A stretch of DNA of 64,000 bases, taken from NCBI RefSeq assembly GCF_042466115.1, contig NZ_JAXHBQ010000001.1:2604001-2668000 (forward strand), written 5' to 3'. The DNA comes from SW4 sp042466115 (lineage in GTDB: Bacteria; Pseudomonadota; Alphaproteobacteria; Rhodobacterales; Rhodobacteraceae). Positions 25,106-32,810 of the stretch are shown piece by piece. A program made the position numbers and the translations under genes. Numbering within the stretch: the first letter of the stretch is position 1; each line of letters opens with the position of its first letter. The notes below the pieces were generated by a model. The model saw nothing but the letters and a program-made list of their open reading frames with translations. It ran no database searches and was not told where the DNA came from.

Positions 25106-25954
25106 ATGACCCAACGCCCCACACGGTCCGCCCTTTATATTCCCGGTTCAAAGGAACGTGCCCTGGACAAGGCGCGCGGGTTGGCGACCGATGTGATCCT
25201 GTTCGACCTCGAGGATGCAGTGGCCGTTGACGAAAAGGAAAACGCCCGCGCCACGCTGGCAGCGGAACTGGCCAAGGGCGGCTATGGCAACCGGATGCGG
25301 ATCGTGCGGATCAACGCGCTGGACACGCCGTGGGGCAAGGATGATGCCGCTGCCGTGGCGCAGATGGATTGCGATGCGGTGCTGCTGCCCAAGGTGGACG
25401 GGCCGGATGACATCAAAGCCCTTGCTGCGTTGTTGGACCTGCCGATCTGGGCGATGATGGAAAGCCCCTTGGGCATTCTGAACGCCGCCGCAATCGCCGC
25501 GCACACCCGCGTGCAGGGGTTTGTGCTGGGCACCAACGATTTGGCCAAGGATTTGAACACGCGCTCGGTTGCCAACCGCGAACCGCTGCTGATGTCGTTG
25601 CAGATGTGCCTGTTGGCGGCGCGTGCGCACGGCGTTGTGGCGCTGGACGGTGTTTACAATGCCTTCAAGGATGACGCGGGATTGCGCGCCGAATGCGAGC
25701 AGGGCCGCGACATGGGCTTTGACGGCAAGACGCTGATCCACCCAGCGCAACTGGCCATCGCCAACGCCGCCTTCGCCCCGACCGAGGCCGAGATTGATCT
25801 GGCCAACCGCCAGATCGCCGCGTTTGATGCGGCCGAGGCCGAAGGGCAGGGCGTTGCCGTTGTGGATGGCAAGATCGTCGAGAACTTGCATATCGTCACC
25901 GCCCGCGCGACCTTGGCCAAAGCAAAGGCAATCACGGAAATGGGTGCATCATGA
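25106..25954 (+). CDS. mcl2: HpcH/HpaI-citrate lyase family CoA-ester lyase, probable malyl-CoA thioesterase/lyase
   Basis: A 282-residue member of the CitE-like family. RSALYIPGSKERAL, DLEDAVAVDEKENAR (metal-binding acids), LPKVDGPDD, AMMESPLGILNA with the catalytic Glu, FVLGTNDLAKDL and GFDGKTLIHPAQ are all present. In the ethylmalonyl-CoA pathway two paralogues exist: Mcl1 (about 318 residues, lyase) and Mcl2 ((S)-malyl-CoA thioesterase, about 280). Length and linkage to mesaconyl-CoA hydratase favour Mcl2, but this is not certain. The start at 25106 follows GAGGAAG. It is coupled to nnrU by an ATGA overlap. Confidence 0.8.
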   Translation: MTQRPTRSALYIPGSKERALDKARGLATDVILFDLEDAVAVDEKENARATLAAELAKGGYGNRMRIVRINALDTPWGKDDAAAVAQMDCDAVLLPKVDGPDDIKALAALLDLPIWAMMESPLGILNAAAIAAHTRVQGFVLGTNDLAKDLNTRSVANREPLLMSLQMCLLAARAHGVVALDGVYNAFKDDAGLRAECEQGRDMGFDGKTLIHPAQLAIANAAFAPTEAEIDLANRQIAAFDAAEAEGQGVAVVDGKIVENLHIVTARATLAKAKAITEMGAS

Positions 25955-26499
25955 TTTGGCTGATTTTGGGACTGGCACTGTGGTCGGGCGTTCACCTGTT
26001 CAAGCGGATCGCGCCAGAGCGGCGCGCTGCAATGGGCGACAAGGCCAAGGGGCCGATTGCGCTGGCGCTGGTCGCAAGTATCGTTCTGATGGTGATCGGT
26101 TATCGCGGATGGGATGTTGAAACCTTTTACTGGGGTCGCTCGCCCGCGATGACGGGTATCAACAACTTGTTGATGTTGCTGGCGTTTTATCTGTTTGCAG
26201 CCTCTGGCAAAGGCACACGTATCACCCGCGCGATCCGCCACCCGCAGTTGACGGCGGTGATCGTCTGGTCGGGCGCGCATCTGCTGGTGAACGGCGATGC
26301 GCCGTCCTTTGTGCTGTTTGGTGGTTTGGCCATCTGGGCCGTTGTGGAAATGATCGTGATCAATCGTGCTCAAGGGCCGCGCGGCGCCTATCACGCCCCG
26401 CCCGTCAAATCCGAGGTGATTGCCGTGGTGGCGACCCTTGTCGTATTCGCAATCGTGTCGGCCATCCACATCTGGCTTGGCTACAACCCGTTTGGATAA
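25951..26499 (+). CDS. NnrU-family membrane protein
   Basis: A 182-residue protein with five to six membrane spans. It has the NnrU-type start (WLILGLALWSGVHLFKRIAPERR) and TRAIRHPQLTAVIVWSGAHLLVNGD, a His-containing segment typical of the family, which also relates to plant 15-cis-zeta-carotene isomerase. NnrU was first named for a link to nitric-oxide metabolism, but no denitrification gene is present here. It sits in a four-gene operon with mcl2, DUF1737 and mch, joined by short overlaps. Confidence 0.9.
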   Translation: MIWLILGLALWSGVHLFKRIAPERRAAMGDKAKGPIALALVASIVLMVIGYRGWDVETFYWGRSPAMTGINNLLMLLAFYLFAASGKGTRITRAIRHPQLTAVIVWSGAHLLVNGDAPSFVLFGGLAIWAVVEMIVINRAQGPRGAYHAPPVKSEVIAVVATLVVFAIVSAIHIWLGYNPFG

Positions 26500-26502
26500 C
26501 CC

Positions 26503-26706
26503 ATGCAAATCTACCGCTTTCTGACCGAAGACGACACATCGGCGTTCTGCCACAAGGTATCTGATGCCCTGTCCAAAGGCTGGGTGCTTTATGGCGATCC
26601 GCAATACACATTCGATCAGGCCAACGGCGTATTGCGCTGCGGGCAGGCCGTGGTGAAAGACGTGGACACGCCCTATTCCCCCGACATGAAGCTGGGCCAG
26701 CAATGA
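26503..26706 (+). CDS. DUF1737 small protein
   Basis: A 67-residue protein that matches the DUF1737 pattern: YRFLTEDDTSAFCHKVSDAL, then KGWVLYGDPQYTFD, then a central Cys. The domain is a short alpha-beta unit of unknown function. It lies 3 bp after nnrU and overlaps the mch start by 4 bp, so it is part of the same operon. Confidence 0.85.
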   Translation: MQIYRFLTEDDTSAFCHKVSDALSKGWVLYGDPQYTFDQANGVLRCGQAVVKDVDTPYSPDMKLGQQ

Positions 26707-27731
26707 CCAAGACGAATGCGGGCCGTTTCTTCGAGGATTACGCCGTTGGCGATGTGATCACCCATGCGGTGCCGCGCACGGTGGGGGCGGGTGAGCGCGC
26801 GCTTTATCACGCGCTTTATCCGGCGCGCCATGCGGTTTGTTCGTCCGATCAGTTTGCCCAAAGTTGCGGATTGCCAGCCAGCCCGCTGGACGATCTGGCA
26901 GCATTTCATGTGATTTTCGGGAAAACCGTGCCGGATGTGTCGCTGAATGCGGTCGCCAATCTGGGTTACGGCGACGGGCGCTGGCATCGGCCCGTCTGGC
27001 CCGGCGATACGCTGCGATCTGAATCGCAAGTGATTGGAGTCAAACAGAACTCCAACGGCAAGACCGGGGTTGTCTGGGTGCGCACGCGCGGGCTGAACCA
27101 ACGTGATGAACTGGTCATGGACTATGTGCGCTGGGTGATGGTGCGCAAAGGTGATCTGGATGCGCCCGCGCCCGAAACAGTCGTGCCGGCCCTTGCACCG
27201 GTGGTGGACCCTGCGACTTTGGTGATCCCGCAGGGCCTTGATTTCAGGGGTTATGATTTCGCGCTGGCAGGCGAGCCGCATCGCTGGGGCGATTATCAGG
27301 TGGGCGAGGTGATCGACCACGTGGATGGCGTGACCATTGAAGAAGCCGAACATATGCTGGCCACCCGCCTGTGGCAAAACACCGCCAAGGTGCATTTCGA
27401 CGCGACCAACCGGGCGGACGGCAAGCGGTTGATCTATGGCGGGCATGTGATGTCGCTGGCGCGCGCGTTGTCATTCAACGGGCTGGCGAATGCACAGATG
27501 ATTGTCGGGCTGAACGGCGGCGCCCATGCGAACCCCTGTTTCGCAGGCGATACCCTGCGGGCCTGGAGCGAGGTGCTGGATCACGCGGAAACGGATGCCC
27601 CCGGTGTTGGTGCGATCCGCCTGCGTCTGGTGGCGACAAAGGGTGCGGCGGGCGTGTTGCGGGGCGAGGATGGGAAATACCACCCCGATGTGCTGCTTGA
27701 TCTGGATTATTGGGCGTTAATGCCAACTTAG
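26703..27731 (+). CDS. mch: mesaconyl-CoA hydratase (beta-methylmalyl-CoA dehydratase), MaoC family
   Basis: A 342-residue double-hotdog hydratase. It resembles the characterised Rhodobacter Mch along its length: FFEDYAVGDVITHAVPRT, FGKTVPDVSLNAVANLGYGDGR, DHVDGVTIEEAEHMLATRL, YGGHVMSLARALSFNGLANA and NPCFAGDTLRAWSE. It hydrates mesaconyl-C1-CoA to beta-methylmalyl-CoA in the ethylmalonyl-CoA pathway, which replaces the glyoxylate shunt for growth on C2 units. Position beside an Mcl-type lyase supports this, and glyoxylate and propionyl-CoA produced downstream feed the adjacent TCA genes. Confidence 0.92.
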   Translation: MTKTNAGRFFEDYAVGDVITHAVPRTVGAGERALYHALYPARHAVCSSDQFAQSCGLPASPLDDLAAFHVIFGKTVPDVSLNAVANLGYGDGRWHRPVWPGDTLRSESQVIGVKQNSNGKTGVVWVRTRGLNQRDELVMDYVRWVMVRKGDLDAPAPETVVPALAPVVDPATLVIPQGLDFRGYDFALAGEPHRWGDYQVGEVIDHVDGVTIEEAEHMLATRLWQNTAKVHFDATNRADGKRLIYGGHVMSLARALSFNGLANAQMIVGLNGGAHANPCFAGDTLRAWSEVLDHAETDAPGVGAIRLRLVATKGAAGVLRGEDGKYHPDVLLDLDYWALMPT

Positions 27732-27772
27732 GCGTTGATTTTCTGCATCACTTTTGGCGCACGGGCCAGTTT

Positions 27773-27797
27773 GCCCAGCGTCAGATTGACGCTGGGC
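27773..27797 (+). terminator. hairpin after mch
   Basis: GCCCAGCGTC and GACGCTGGGC form a perfect 10-bp stem around a 5-nt loop, 41 bp downstream of the mch stop. No T-run follows, so termination may be weak or Rho-assisted. Confidence 0.6.
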
Positions 27798-27843
27798 GGC
27801 GGTTGACTCTAGATAGCTTCACGCAACCACGAACAGGTAAAGC

Positions 27844-28125
27844 ATGACCGACAACACCGAAAAATCACCAAAGTCTTACGGTGTTGCTGTCACGCTTTGT
27901 GGCATTTTCGGGGTGATGGGCATCCACCATTTCTACCTCGAGGATTATCTGCACGGCATCGCCGACCTTGCGCTTTTTGTGCTGGCTATCTGGCTTTTCA
28001 CACAGGGCAACGATGGCATGGCCGTGCTGGTCTTGCTGGTGGATGCGCTGCATTCGGTTATCATTTTTTATTACTTGATCATCGAAAAATGGCGTGACGG
28101 GCAGGGACGCCCGATCAGGCTCTAA
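27844..28125 (+). CDS. TM2-domain protein (first of a pair)
   Basis: A 93-residue membrane protein. After a short Lys/Glu-rich cytosolic start, CGIFGVMGIHHFYLEDYLHGIADL matches the TM2 signature (hydrophobic span, then G-hHhFYL), followed by a second span and a third helix with DALHSVIIFYYLI. TM2 proteins have no assigned biochemical role. The ATG at 27844 follows CAGGTAAAGC. A second TM2 gene follows after 39 bp. Confidence 0.85.
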   Translation: MTDNTEKSPKSYGVAVTLCGIFGVMGIHHFYLEDYLHGIADLALFVLAIWLFTQGNDGMAVLVLLVDALHSVIIFYYLIIEKWRDGQGRPIRL

Positions 28126-28164
28126 AAAAACAACAACAATGACAGTGAAAGAGGGAACACCCCA

Positions 28165-28407
28165 ATGACGATGAATGAAAATGGCGCACCACTGGGTGCC
28201 GTAAGTGACAAGAAATTCGTGCCGGCCGTGCTGCTGTGCTTCTTTCTGGGCGGTTTTGGTATCCATCGCTTTTACCTTGGCAAGGTCGGCACCGGCATCC
28301 TGATGCTGCTGACCCTTGGCGGTCTGGGCATCTGGACGATCATCGACTTCGTGCGCCTGATCATCGGCTCGCTTGGTGACAAAGATGGCCTGCCACTCCA
28401 GCGCTAA
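28165..28407 (+). CDS. TM2-domain protein (second of a pair)
   Basis: An 80-residue protein with the canonical TM2 layout: span FVPAVLLCFFLGGFGIHRFYLGK, a GTGILMLLTLGGLGIWTIIDFVRLI second span, and a short tail. It is a better match to the family consensus than the first copy. GAGGGAACACCCC precedes its ATG. The two copies differ enough to be an old duplication or independent recruits. Confidence 0.88.
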   Translation: MTMNENGAPLGAVSDKKFVPAVLLCFFLGGFGIHRFYLGKVGTGILMLLTLGGLGIWTIIDFVRLIIGSLGDKDGLPLQR

Positions 28408-28464
28408 GACATTCGCCGGCGGGCTGTGATCAAGCGGTCACAGGTTCCCGCGGCATGCAATAGC

Positions 28465-28497
28465 GATCCAGACCGGCCAGTCGGAGCGGTCTGGATC
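28465..28497. repeat. perfect 11-bp inverted repeat GATCCAGACCG
   Basis: GATCCAGACCG (28465-28475) and CGGTCTGGATC (28487-28497) pair perfectly around an 11-nt loop, 57 bp after the second TM2 gene. There is no T-run on either strand. It could be a factor-assisted terminator or part of a structured RNA. Confidence 0.75.
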
Positions 28498-28520
28498 ATT
28501 GGCGGGCATGCGGGACAAAC

Positions 28521-28551
28521 CCGTCATTGGTTTCAATGCACCCAATGACGG
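28521..28551. repeat. perfect 10-bp inverted repeat CCGTCATTGG
   Basis: CCGTCATTGG (28521-28530) and CCAATGACGG (28542-28551) pair perfectly around an 11-nt loop, the same loop length as the neighbouring hairpin. The two stems are unrelated in sequence. Confidence 0.75.
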
Positions 28552-29348
28552 TAGCATCAGGTAGTGGATTACCTTGAAGTATAGCAACGTCACGCCTGTG
28601 TGAGGCTCCAATTGCGCTAGCCACTTCTAGACCCCAAATTGCTGGCCAGAGTTGGGGATCAACAAAAATCACCTGTAAATGTGGCGATCAGGTGAAAACA
28701 TGACAGACAAACCCCGAATTTCAAGAAGCTCCAGAAGGTCAGGTTGCGACTGAAGATCACCTTTCGCAAAGGTCTTGGCTGGGGTGGTCTGTCGGGAATA
28801 GGAACACGCGGTCGTGTTGGATGCACAAACCTGTTGCTTCAGTCGACCGTAGTCCGTGCATCAACGGCCCCGGGTCCAAATCCCAAACGCCTGCCCAAAC
28901 ATCGAGGCGCGTTTGGGAGCAACCCTCGGATTGCCGCGATACTGCTTGAATCGTAAAAAGTATCTTAGCGTCATGAAAGCACTACATTCCGGGGCGGGGA
29001 AGCTATGGACAGTTATATTGCGGAAATGGATGACACGAACCGCATTGCTGCTGTTTGGGTCACAACGAAAACGGCGCGTGGCCCAAGCGTTTTTGATCTC
29101 GGAAAGCACATTTTTGATCCTCGACAACCTGCCGAGTTTTCAGGCGCGCCTCAAAAAAGAGATAGTCAGGTGGCTGGATGCCAACAACCAGAGAAGCTAG
29201 CTTTTTCGTGTGATGCCGCAGACCGGAAACCAGCGGGCATAGCCGCAGACCAGTAAAAGCAGGATCTCTTTTCTGCCGCACTTTACAGGGCTATGCCCAG
29301 GCAGGCGCCGGATACATTTTTTACAAAACCTTCACTTTGCGCCGATCT

Positions 29349-29372
29349 ATATTTCAATTATTCATGAAGTAT
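29349..29372. promoter_or_regulatory. candidate ArsR operator at the arsenate operon start
   Basis: An AT-rich dyad, ATATTTCA (29349-29356) facing TGAAGTAT (29365-29372), matches in 7 of 8 arm positions and overlaps the ATG of the arsR-arsC gene. ArsR repressors commonly bind TTCA/TGAA dyads of this kind in their own promoters, so autorepression relieved by arsenite is likely. Confidence 0.55.
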
Positions 29373-30210
29373 GGATAAACTGATTCCCGACCGACTTTCG
29401 ACGCTTGGCCATCCGCAACGGCTCGCTGTGTTCCGTCTTCTCATGCGGCGCTACCCAGACCGCGTTCCTGCGACGGAACTCGCCAATGCGCTGGACCTCA
29501 AGCCCAATACTTTGTCCAGCTATGTGTCCGCGCTGATGCAGGCGGGTCTGATCAGCCAAGAACGGGTCGGCACATCGCTGCGCTACGCGGTGGATATGAA
29601 GGCGACGCAAGCGACGATTGGGTTCCTTCTTCACGACTGTTGTCGGGGGCGACCCGAAATTTGTTCTCCTTTCTCCAATCATGCCTCGCACGGGATTTCT
29701 GAAATGACGGATCAAAAATTCAATGTCTTGTTCATCTGCACGGGCAATTCTGCCCGCTCAATCTTTGCCGAAGCCATTCTGCGCGACCTTTCGCCGGACC
29801 GGTTCAATGTCTATTCCGCAGGCACCAAGCCGAAATCAGAGCTAAACCCCTTCGCGCTCGAGGTGTTAAAGAATAACGGCCATGACGTGTCGGAATTGCG
29901 GGCCAAGAACATCGGGGAGTTTCAGACCGAAGATGCGCCGCCCCTTGATTTTGTCTTTACCGTTTGTGATCAGGCCGCCAACGAAGAATGCCCCGCGTGG
30001 CAGGGTCAGACCATCAGCGCCCACTGGGGTCTGCCTGATCCGGTCAAGGTGCAGGGCACGGATGCTGAAAAAAGCCTTGCGTTCCGTCAAACTTACGGCG
30101 CGTTGCGCAACCGCATGACGGGGTTTACCGCCCTGCCGATTGCGTCACTTGATCGCATTTCCCTGCAAAAGGCCGTGGATGACATCGGCCAAATCAAAGA
30201 CAAAGGATAA
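29371..30210 (+). CDS. ArsR-ArsC fusion: arsenic-responsive repressor joined to LMW-PTP-type arsenate reductase
   Basis: A 279-residue fusion. Residues ~1-105 are an ArsR winged helix (LSTLGHPQRLAVFRLLMRR, LKPNTLSSYVSALMQAGLI) ending in a DCCRGRPEIC cluster whose vicinal cysteines suit As(III) binding. Residues ~112-279 are an arsenate reductase of the low-molecular-weight phosphatase fold: P-loop FICTGNSARS, then DFVFTVCDQA with the second Cys and AHWGLPDP. The enzyme reduces As(V), or acts in relay with thioredoxin or glutaredoxin. An internal ATG at 29704 lacks a ribosome-binding site, so I take one polypeptide. It heads the arsenic operon. Confidence 0.93.
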   Translation: MDKLIPDRLSTLGHPQRLAVFRLLMRRYPDRVPATELANALDLKPNTLSSYVSALMQAGLISQERVGTSLRYAVDMKATQATIGFLLHDCCRGRPEICSPFSNHASHGISEMTDQKFNVLFICTGNSARSIFAEAILRDLSPDRFNVYSAGTKPKSELNPFALEVLKNNGHDVSELRAKNIGEFQTEDAPPLDFVFTVCDQAANEECPAWQGQTISAHWGLPDPVKVQGTDAEKSLAFRQTYGALRNRMTGFTALPIASLDRISLQKAVDDIGQIKDKG

Positions 30211-30214
30211 CCTC

Positions 30215-31213
30215 ATGACCGTCTACGCCCTGAACGGCCTTGGCCGGATTGGTAAGCTTGCGCTGAAACCCCTTTTGGCGCGCGGGGCAAAGATCGCGTG
30301 GATCAACGACGCAGTGGGTGATCCCGAAATGCACGCGCATCTGCTGGAGTTTGATACGGTGCACGGTCGCTGGGGCGCCGAATTTGCCCATGACGATGAC
30401 AGCGTAACCGTTGATGGCACCCGCCTGCCGTTTATCGGGACACGTGACATTGCCGACCTGCCGTTGGACGGTGTCGATGTGGTGATCGACTGCACGGGCG
30501 TGTTCAAGTCCGAAGCAAAACTTGCGCCCTATTTTGATGCGGGCGTCAAAAAGGTTGTGGTGTCCGTGCCGGTAAAAGACGGCGATGCGGCCAATATCGT
30601 CTTTGGCGTCAATCACGACATCTATGATCCGGCGCGCCATAACATCGTCACCGCCGCCAGTTGCACGACAAACTGTCTGGCCCCCGTGGTCAAGGTGATC
30701 CACGAAAACCTGGGCGTTAAACATGGATCAATCACCACGATCCATGATGTGACGAACACGCAGACCATCGTTGACCGCCCCGCCAAGGATTTGCGCCGTG
30801 CGCGCTCGGCGCTCAACTCCCTCATCCCGACGACGACCGGCAGTGCGACGGCGATCACGCTGATCTACCCGGAACTGAAAGGACGTTTGAACGGCCATGC
30901 GGTGCGAGTGCCGTTGCTGAATGCATCGCTGACTGATTGTGTGTTCGAGGTTGAGCACGCGACGACGGCGGAAGAGGTGAATGCCTTCTTCAAAGCGGCG
31001 TCCGAGGGTGAATTGAACGGCATTCTTGGCTATGAGGAACGCCCGCTGGTGTCGACGGATTACACCAACGATGAACGCTCAAGCATCGTGGATGCGCTAT
31101 CAACCATGGTGATCAACGGCACGCAGGTCAAAATCTACGCGTGGTATGACAATGAAATGGGCTATGCGCACCGTCTGGTGGATGTGGCGTTCATGGTGGG
31201 GGAAAGCCTGTGA
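30215..31213 (+). CDS. ArsJ-associated glyceraldehyde-3-phosphate dehydrogenase
   Basis: A 332-residue GAPDH with NAD motif NGLGRIGKLALKPLL, catalytic AASCTTNCLAPVVKV (nucleophile Cys) and YDNEMGYAHRLVD. In arsJ operons this enzyme uses arsenate in place of phosphate to make 1-arseno-3-phosphoglycerate, which ArsJ exports. The sequence differs from housekeeping Gap in lacking some N-terminal elements (it starts TVYALNGLG). AAAGGA sits before the ATG at 30215, 4 bp after the fusion gene; the longer frame from 30140 lies inside that gene. Confidence 0.93.
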   Translation: MTVYALNGLGRIGKLALKPLLARGAKIAWINDAVGDPEMHAHLLEFDTVHGRWGAEFAHDDDSVTVDGTRLPFIGTRDIADLPLDGVDVVIDCTGVFKSEAKLAPYFDAGVKKVVVSVPVKDGDAANIVFGVNHDIYDPARHNIVTAASCTTNCLAPVVKVIHENLGVKHGSITTIHDVTNTQTIVDRPAKDLRRARSALNSLIPTTTGSATAITLIYPELKGRLNGHAVRVPLLNASLTDCVFEVEHATTAEEVNAFFKAASEGELNGILGYEERPLVSTDYTNDERSSIVDALSTMVINGTQVKIYAWYDNEMGYAHRLVDVAFMVGESL

Positions 31214-32475
31214 CCACGGCGCGCCCCGAGGGCCTGTCGGCCTACATCGCCGTCACAGCCGCCTATTGGGCGTTCATGCTGACGGACGGGGCGCTACGGA
31301 TGTTGGTGCTGTTGCACTTTCACACGCTGGGTTTTTCGCCCGTGCAGCTGGCCTATCTGTTTGTGCTCTACGAAATCGCAGGCGTGGTGACGAACCTGTG
31401 CGCTGGTTGGATCGCGGCGCGGTTCGGGCTGACATCGACGCTTTATGCGGGCTTGGGGTTGCAAGTGCTGGCGCTGGTCGCCTTGGCGCAGCTTAACCCC
31501 GCGTGGGCCGTTGGTGCGTCGGTGGTGTTTGTGATGTTGGTGCAAGGGGCAAGCGGCGTCGCCAAAGACCTTGCCAAGATGTCGTCCAAATCGGCGGTCA
31601 AACTGCTGGCGCCAGCGGGTGATGGGGGATTGTTCCGCTGGGTCGCCCTGCTGACGGGATCCAAGAACATGGTCAAAGGCGTGGGGTTTCTGCTGGGTGC
31701 CGCGCTACTGGCAACAGTGGGCTTTGTTGGTGCGGTGCTGGGAATGGCCGCCGTTTTGGCGGTGATCCTGATCGCCGTGCTGGCGTTCATGCCAGCGGGT
31801 CTTCCCAAAGGCCGCAAAGACGCAAAATTCTCCGAAGTCTTTTCCAAATCGCCCAACGTCAACTGGCTTAGCGCGGCAAGGGTCGTTCTGTTCGGGGCAC
31901 GCGATGTCTGGTTCGTGGTCGGTATTCCGATCTATTTCTACGCAGTCTTGTCGGACGGCACGACCGCAGGCAATCGCACGGCGTTCTTTCTGATCGGGAC
32001 ATTCATGGCGGTGTGGGTCATTCTTTACGGATTGGTGCAGGCCAACGCCCCACGTATCCTGCACGCCAAATCGCGCCCCACCTCTGAATTGATTATGGCG
32101 GCACGCGGTTGGGCACTCGCGCTTGCGGTGGTGCCGGCGGTTCTGGCCGTGGCGGCTTTGGTTGCCAATGGTCCGCAGGGCTGGCTGACGTTCAGCGTCG
32201 TCGCGGGCCTGTTGGTGTTCGGGGCTTTGTTTGCGGTGAATTCCTCGCTCCATTCCTTTCTGATCCTGTCCTTCACCAAGGCGGAGCGCGTCACCATGGA
32301 CGTTGGGTTCTATTACATGGCCAACGCGACTGGGCGCTTGATCGGAACGCTCGCGTCGGGCTTGAGCTATCAAGCCGGGGGGCTGCCCTTGATGCTTGGG
32401 ATCGCCGCGGGAATGGTCGCATTGTCCGCCGCCGCGGTGAGTTTCTTGATACCTGAAGACCGGCAAGCGGCATGA
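31210..32475 (+). CDS. arsJ: ArsJ organoarsenical efflux permease (MFS)
   Basis: A 421-residue, 11-12 span MFS protein. LRMLVLLHFHTLGFSPVQLAYLFVLYE, QGASGVAKDLAKMSSKSAVKLL and ARDVWFVVGIPIYFYAVL are characteristic of ArsJ, which exports 1-arseno-3-phosphoglycerate; the exported product hydrolyses outside the cell to arsenate. Its GTG start overlaps the TGA stop of the GAPDH gene (GTGA), so the pair is translationally coupled. A 335-bp gap separates it from sdhC. Confidence 0.93.
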   Translation: MTTARPEGLSAYIAVTAAYWAFMLTDGALRMLVLLHFHTLGFSPVQLAYLFVLYEIAGVVTNLCAGWIAARFGLTSTLYAGLGLQVLALVALAQLNPAWAVGASVVFVMLVQGASGVAKDLAKMSSKSAVKLLAPAGDGGLFRWVALLTGSKNMVKGVGFLLGAALLATVGFVGAVLGMAAVLAVILIAVLAFMPAGLPKGRKDAKFSEVFSKSPNVNWLSAARVVLFGARDVWFVVGIPIYFYAVLSDGTTAGNRTAFFLIGTFMAVWVILYGLVQANAPRILHAKSRPTSELIMAARGWALALAVVPAVLAVAALVANGPQGWLTFSVVAGLLVFGALFAVNSSLHSFLILSFTKAERVTMDVGFYYMANATGRLIGTLASGLSYQAGGLPLMLGIAAGMVALSAAAVSFLIPEDRQAA

Positions 32476-32810
32476 CGCATCTTGCGACACTTGGCGGGGC
32501 GCGGCTGTCGTCTTTGTGTGTCTGACGTCAGCGCTTATGGGTCCAAATAGGGCGATTTCACCTGATCTATCGCAAGAATCCTTCTGTGGACCTGTTTGGT
32601 CCACCGGCCCCTTGGCTACGCCCGGTCCGTGCGCCGGATTTGTGATCACGGAAAACAATTGTGTGATCACAAGCCACACTTTTCTGCATAACCGCGTCAA
32701 ATTTCCGCATATAGTGTGTCCGGCCCACCGTGACTCTTGCGAAAAACTTTGCCACAACAGGCCCAAGCAATGCCCCGCTTTGATCGGGGCCCGCAAAGAA
32801 GGAGCCTGAC
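32476..32810 (+). promoter_or_regulatory. arsJ-sdhC intergenic region (sdh promoter and leader)
   Basis: 335 bp with no supported gene. It holds the paired TGTGATCACA boxes at 32640-32672, a possible -10 TATAGT at 32710-32715 inside CATATAGTGTGT, and the sdhC ribosome-binding site AAGGAGCC at about 32801. This is the only control region before sdhC. A 97-codon open frame across it (32516-32809) has no family likeness and I reject it. Confidence 0.6.
32640..32672. promoter_or_regulatory. paired TGTGATCACA operators upstream of sdhC
   Basis: TTGTGATCACGG (32640-32651) and GTGTGATCACAA (32661-32672) repeat the arrangement before sucC, with box starts 21 bp apart in both places. The pair ends 138 bp before the sdhC ATG and 37 bp before the putative -10 hexamer; the corresponding distance before sucC is 48 bp, longer by about one helical turn. 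The same regulator probably binds both. Confidence 0.65.

Larger units (their letters stand above)
28408..29348. other. gene-poor stretch with several hairpins
   Basis: About 0.94 kb without a gene that I can support. The first 290 bp hold five separate inverted repeats (28419-28451, 28465-28497, 28521-28551, 28632-28657 and 28669-28695). The rest has only short overlapping frames on both strands (the longest is under 120 codons) without family motifs or convincing ribosome-binding sites. It separates the TM2 pair from the arsenate operon and may be a junction left by acquisition of that operon, but I see no transposase or integrase remnant. Confidence 0.6.

Noticed and set aside
28856..29256. 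Two overlapping plus-strand frames (about 75 to 115 codons) in the gene-poor stretch
   Set aside because: No family likeness, no good ribosome-binding site, and a minus-strand frame is equally open. I cannot support any of them as genes.
32516..32809. 97-codon frame in the arsJ-sdhC gap
   Set aside because: It covers the operator and promoter region, lacks any domain, and runs into the sdhC ribosome-binding site.
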